Shown here in pieces: positions 6,115-6,190 of a stretch of DNA of 6,190 nt. Source of the DNA: an uncultured Bacilli bacterium (GTDB taxonomy: Bacteria > Bacillota_I > Bacilli_A > RF39 > UBA660); assembly GCA_947630865.1 (NCBI GenBank), contig CANRJE010000079.1, forward strand, positions 1 through 6,190, given 5' to 3'. The translations under genes and the position numbers were made by a program. The notes beneath the pieces are model-generated. The model was given only the letters and a program-made list of their open reading frames with translations. It made no database searches and was not told the DNA's origin. Within the stretch, counting starts at the first letter, position 1. The number at the start of each line of letters is the position of its first letter.

Positions 6115-6190
6115 TGGTGGAGCATAGGAGGATCGAACTCCTGACCTTCACGGTGCAAACGTGACGCTCTCCCAGCTGAGCTAATGCCCC
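6115..6190 (-). tRNA. tRNA-Ala (anticodon TGC)
   Basis: The complete 76-nt cloverleaf reads from 6190 to 6115. The acceptor stem GGGGCAT pairs with ATGCTCC and contains the G3-U70 wobble that marks alanine tRNAs, with discriminator A73 and an encoded CCA (6117-6115). The D stem (GCTC/GAGC), the anticodon stem (TCACG/CGTGA) and the T stem (AGGAG/CTCCT) all pair fully, and the T loop is TTCGATC. The anticodon TGC (6157-6155) sits in the loop TTTGCAC. The gene's first base is the last base of the window, so any upstream promoter or further tRNA genes are not visible. Confidence 0.98.

Noticed and set aside
1..6190. CRISPR array, insertion sequence or toxin-antitoxin pair.
   Set aside because: No regularly spaced direct repeats, no transposase motifs and no small paired toxin-antitoxin genes were found on either strand.

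Overview
The window is strongly AT-rich on both strands, with Asn/Lys/Ile/Phe-rich proteins, clear AGGAG/GGGGG-type ribosome binding sites and a chromosomally encoded tRNA CCA end. This fits a low-GC member of the Bacillota (Bacilli-type gut lineage or relative). Every tryptophan codon I checked is TGG and the six complete genes stop with TAA or TAG, so there is no sign of the Mycoplasma code. I cannot name a genus from this sequence.

Left block (about 1-4850, all minus strand): a compact operon read from right to left. It runs fmt (methionyl-tRNA formyltransferase), then a single-pass membrane protein of unknown function, then polA (DNA polymerase I), then a small charged helical protein of unknown function, and ends at a hairpin with T/A tracts near position 5-44. 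Gene junctions are extremely tight: 1 nt between fmt and the membrane gene, an 8-nt overlap into polA, and 9 nt before the last gene. Each ribosome binding site lies in or at the end of the preceding gene, which suggests translational coupling. Two housekeeping enzymes therefore travel with two unrecognised proteins.

Middle (4822-5024): a divergent intergenic region of about 200 nt holding the fmt promoter side and the leader of a plus-strand gene.

Right block (5025-6190): a plus-strand AgrA/LytR-like response regulator (receiver plus LytTR DNA-binding domain, GTG start) with no sensor kinase in view. It converges on a minus-strand 84-aa three-helix holin-like protein. The two genes share one bidirectional terminator that also encodes the holin C-terminus. 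Upstream of the holin gene, on the same strand, is a complete tRNA-Ala(TGC) with its own intrinsic terminator.

The most interesting point is the pairing of a LytTR regulator, whose receiver has an atypical phospho-acceptor loop, with a lone holin-like gene and no endolysin or other phage gene nearby. Whether they are functionally linked is inference. I found no CRISPR array, insertion sequence or clear multi-gene novel system.
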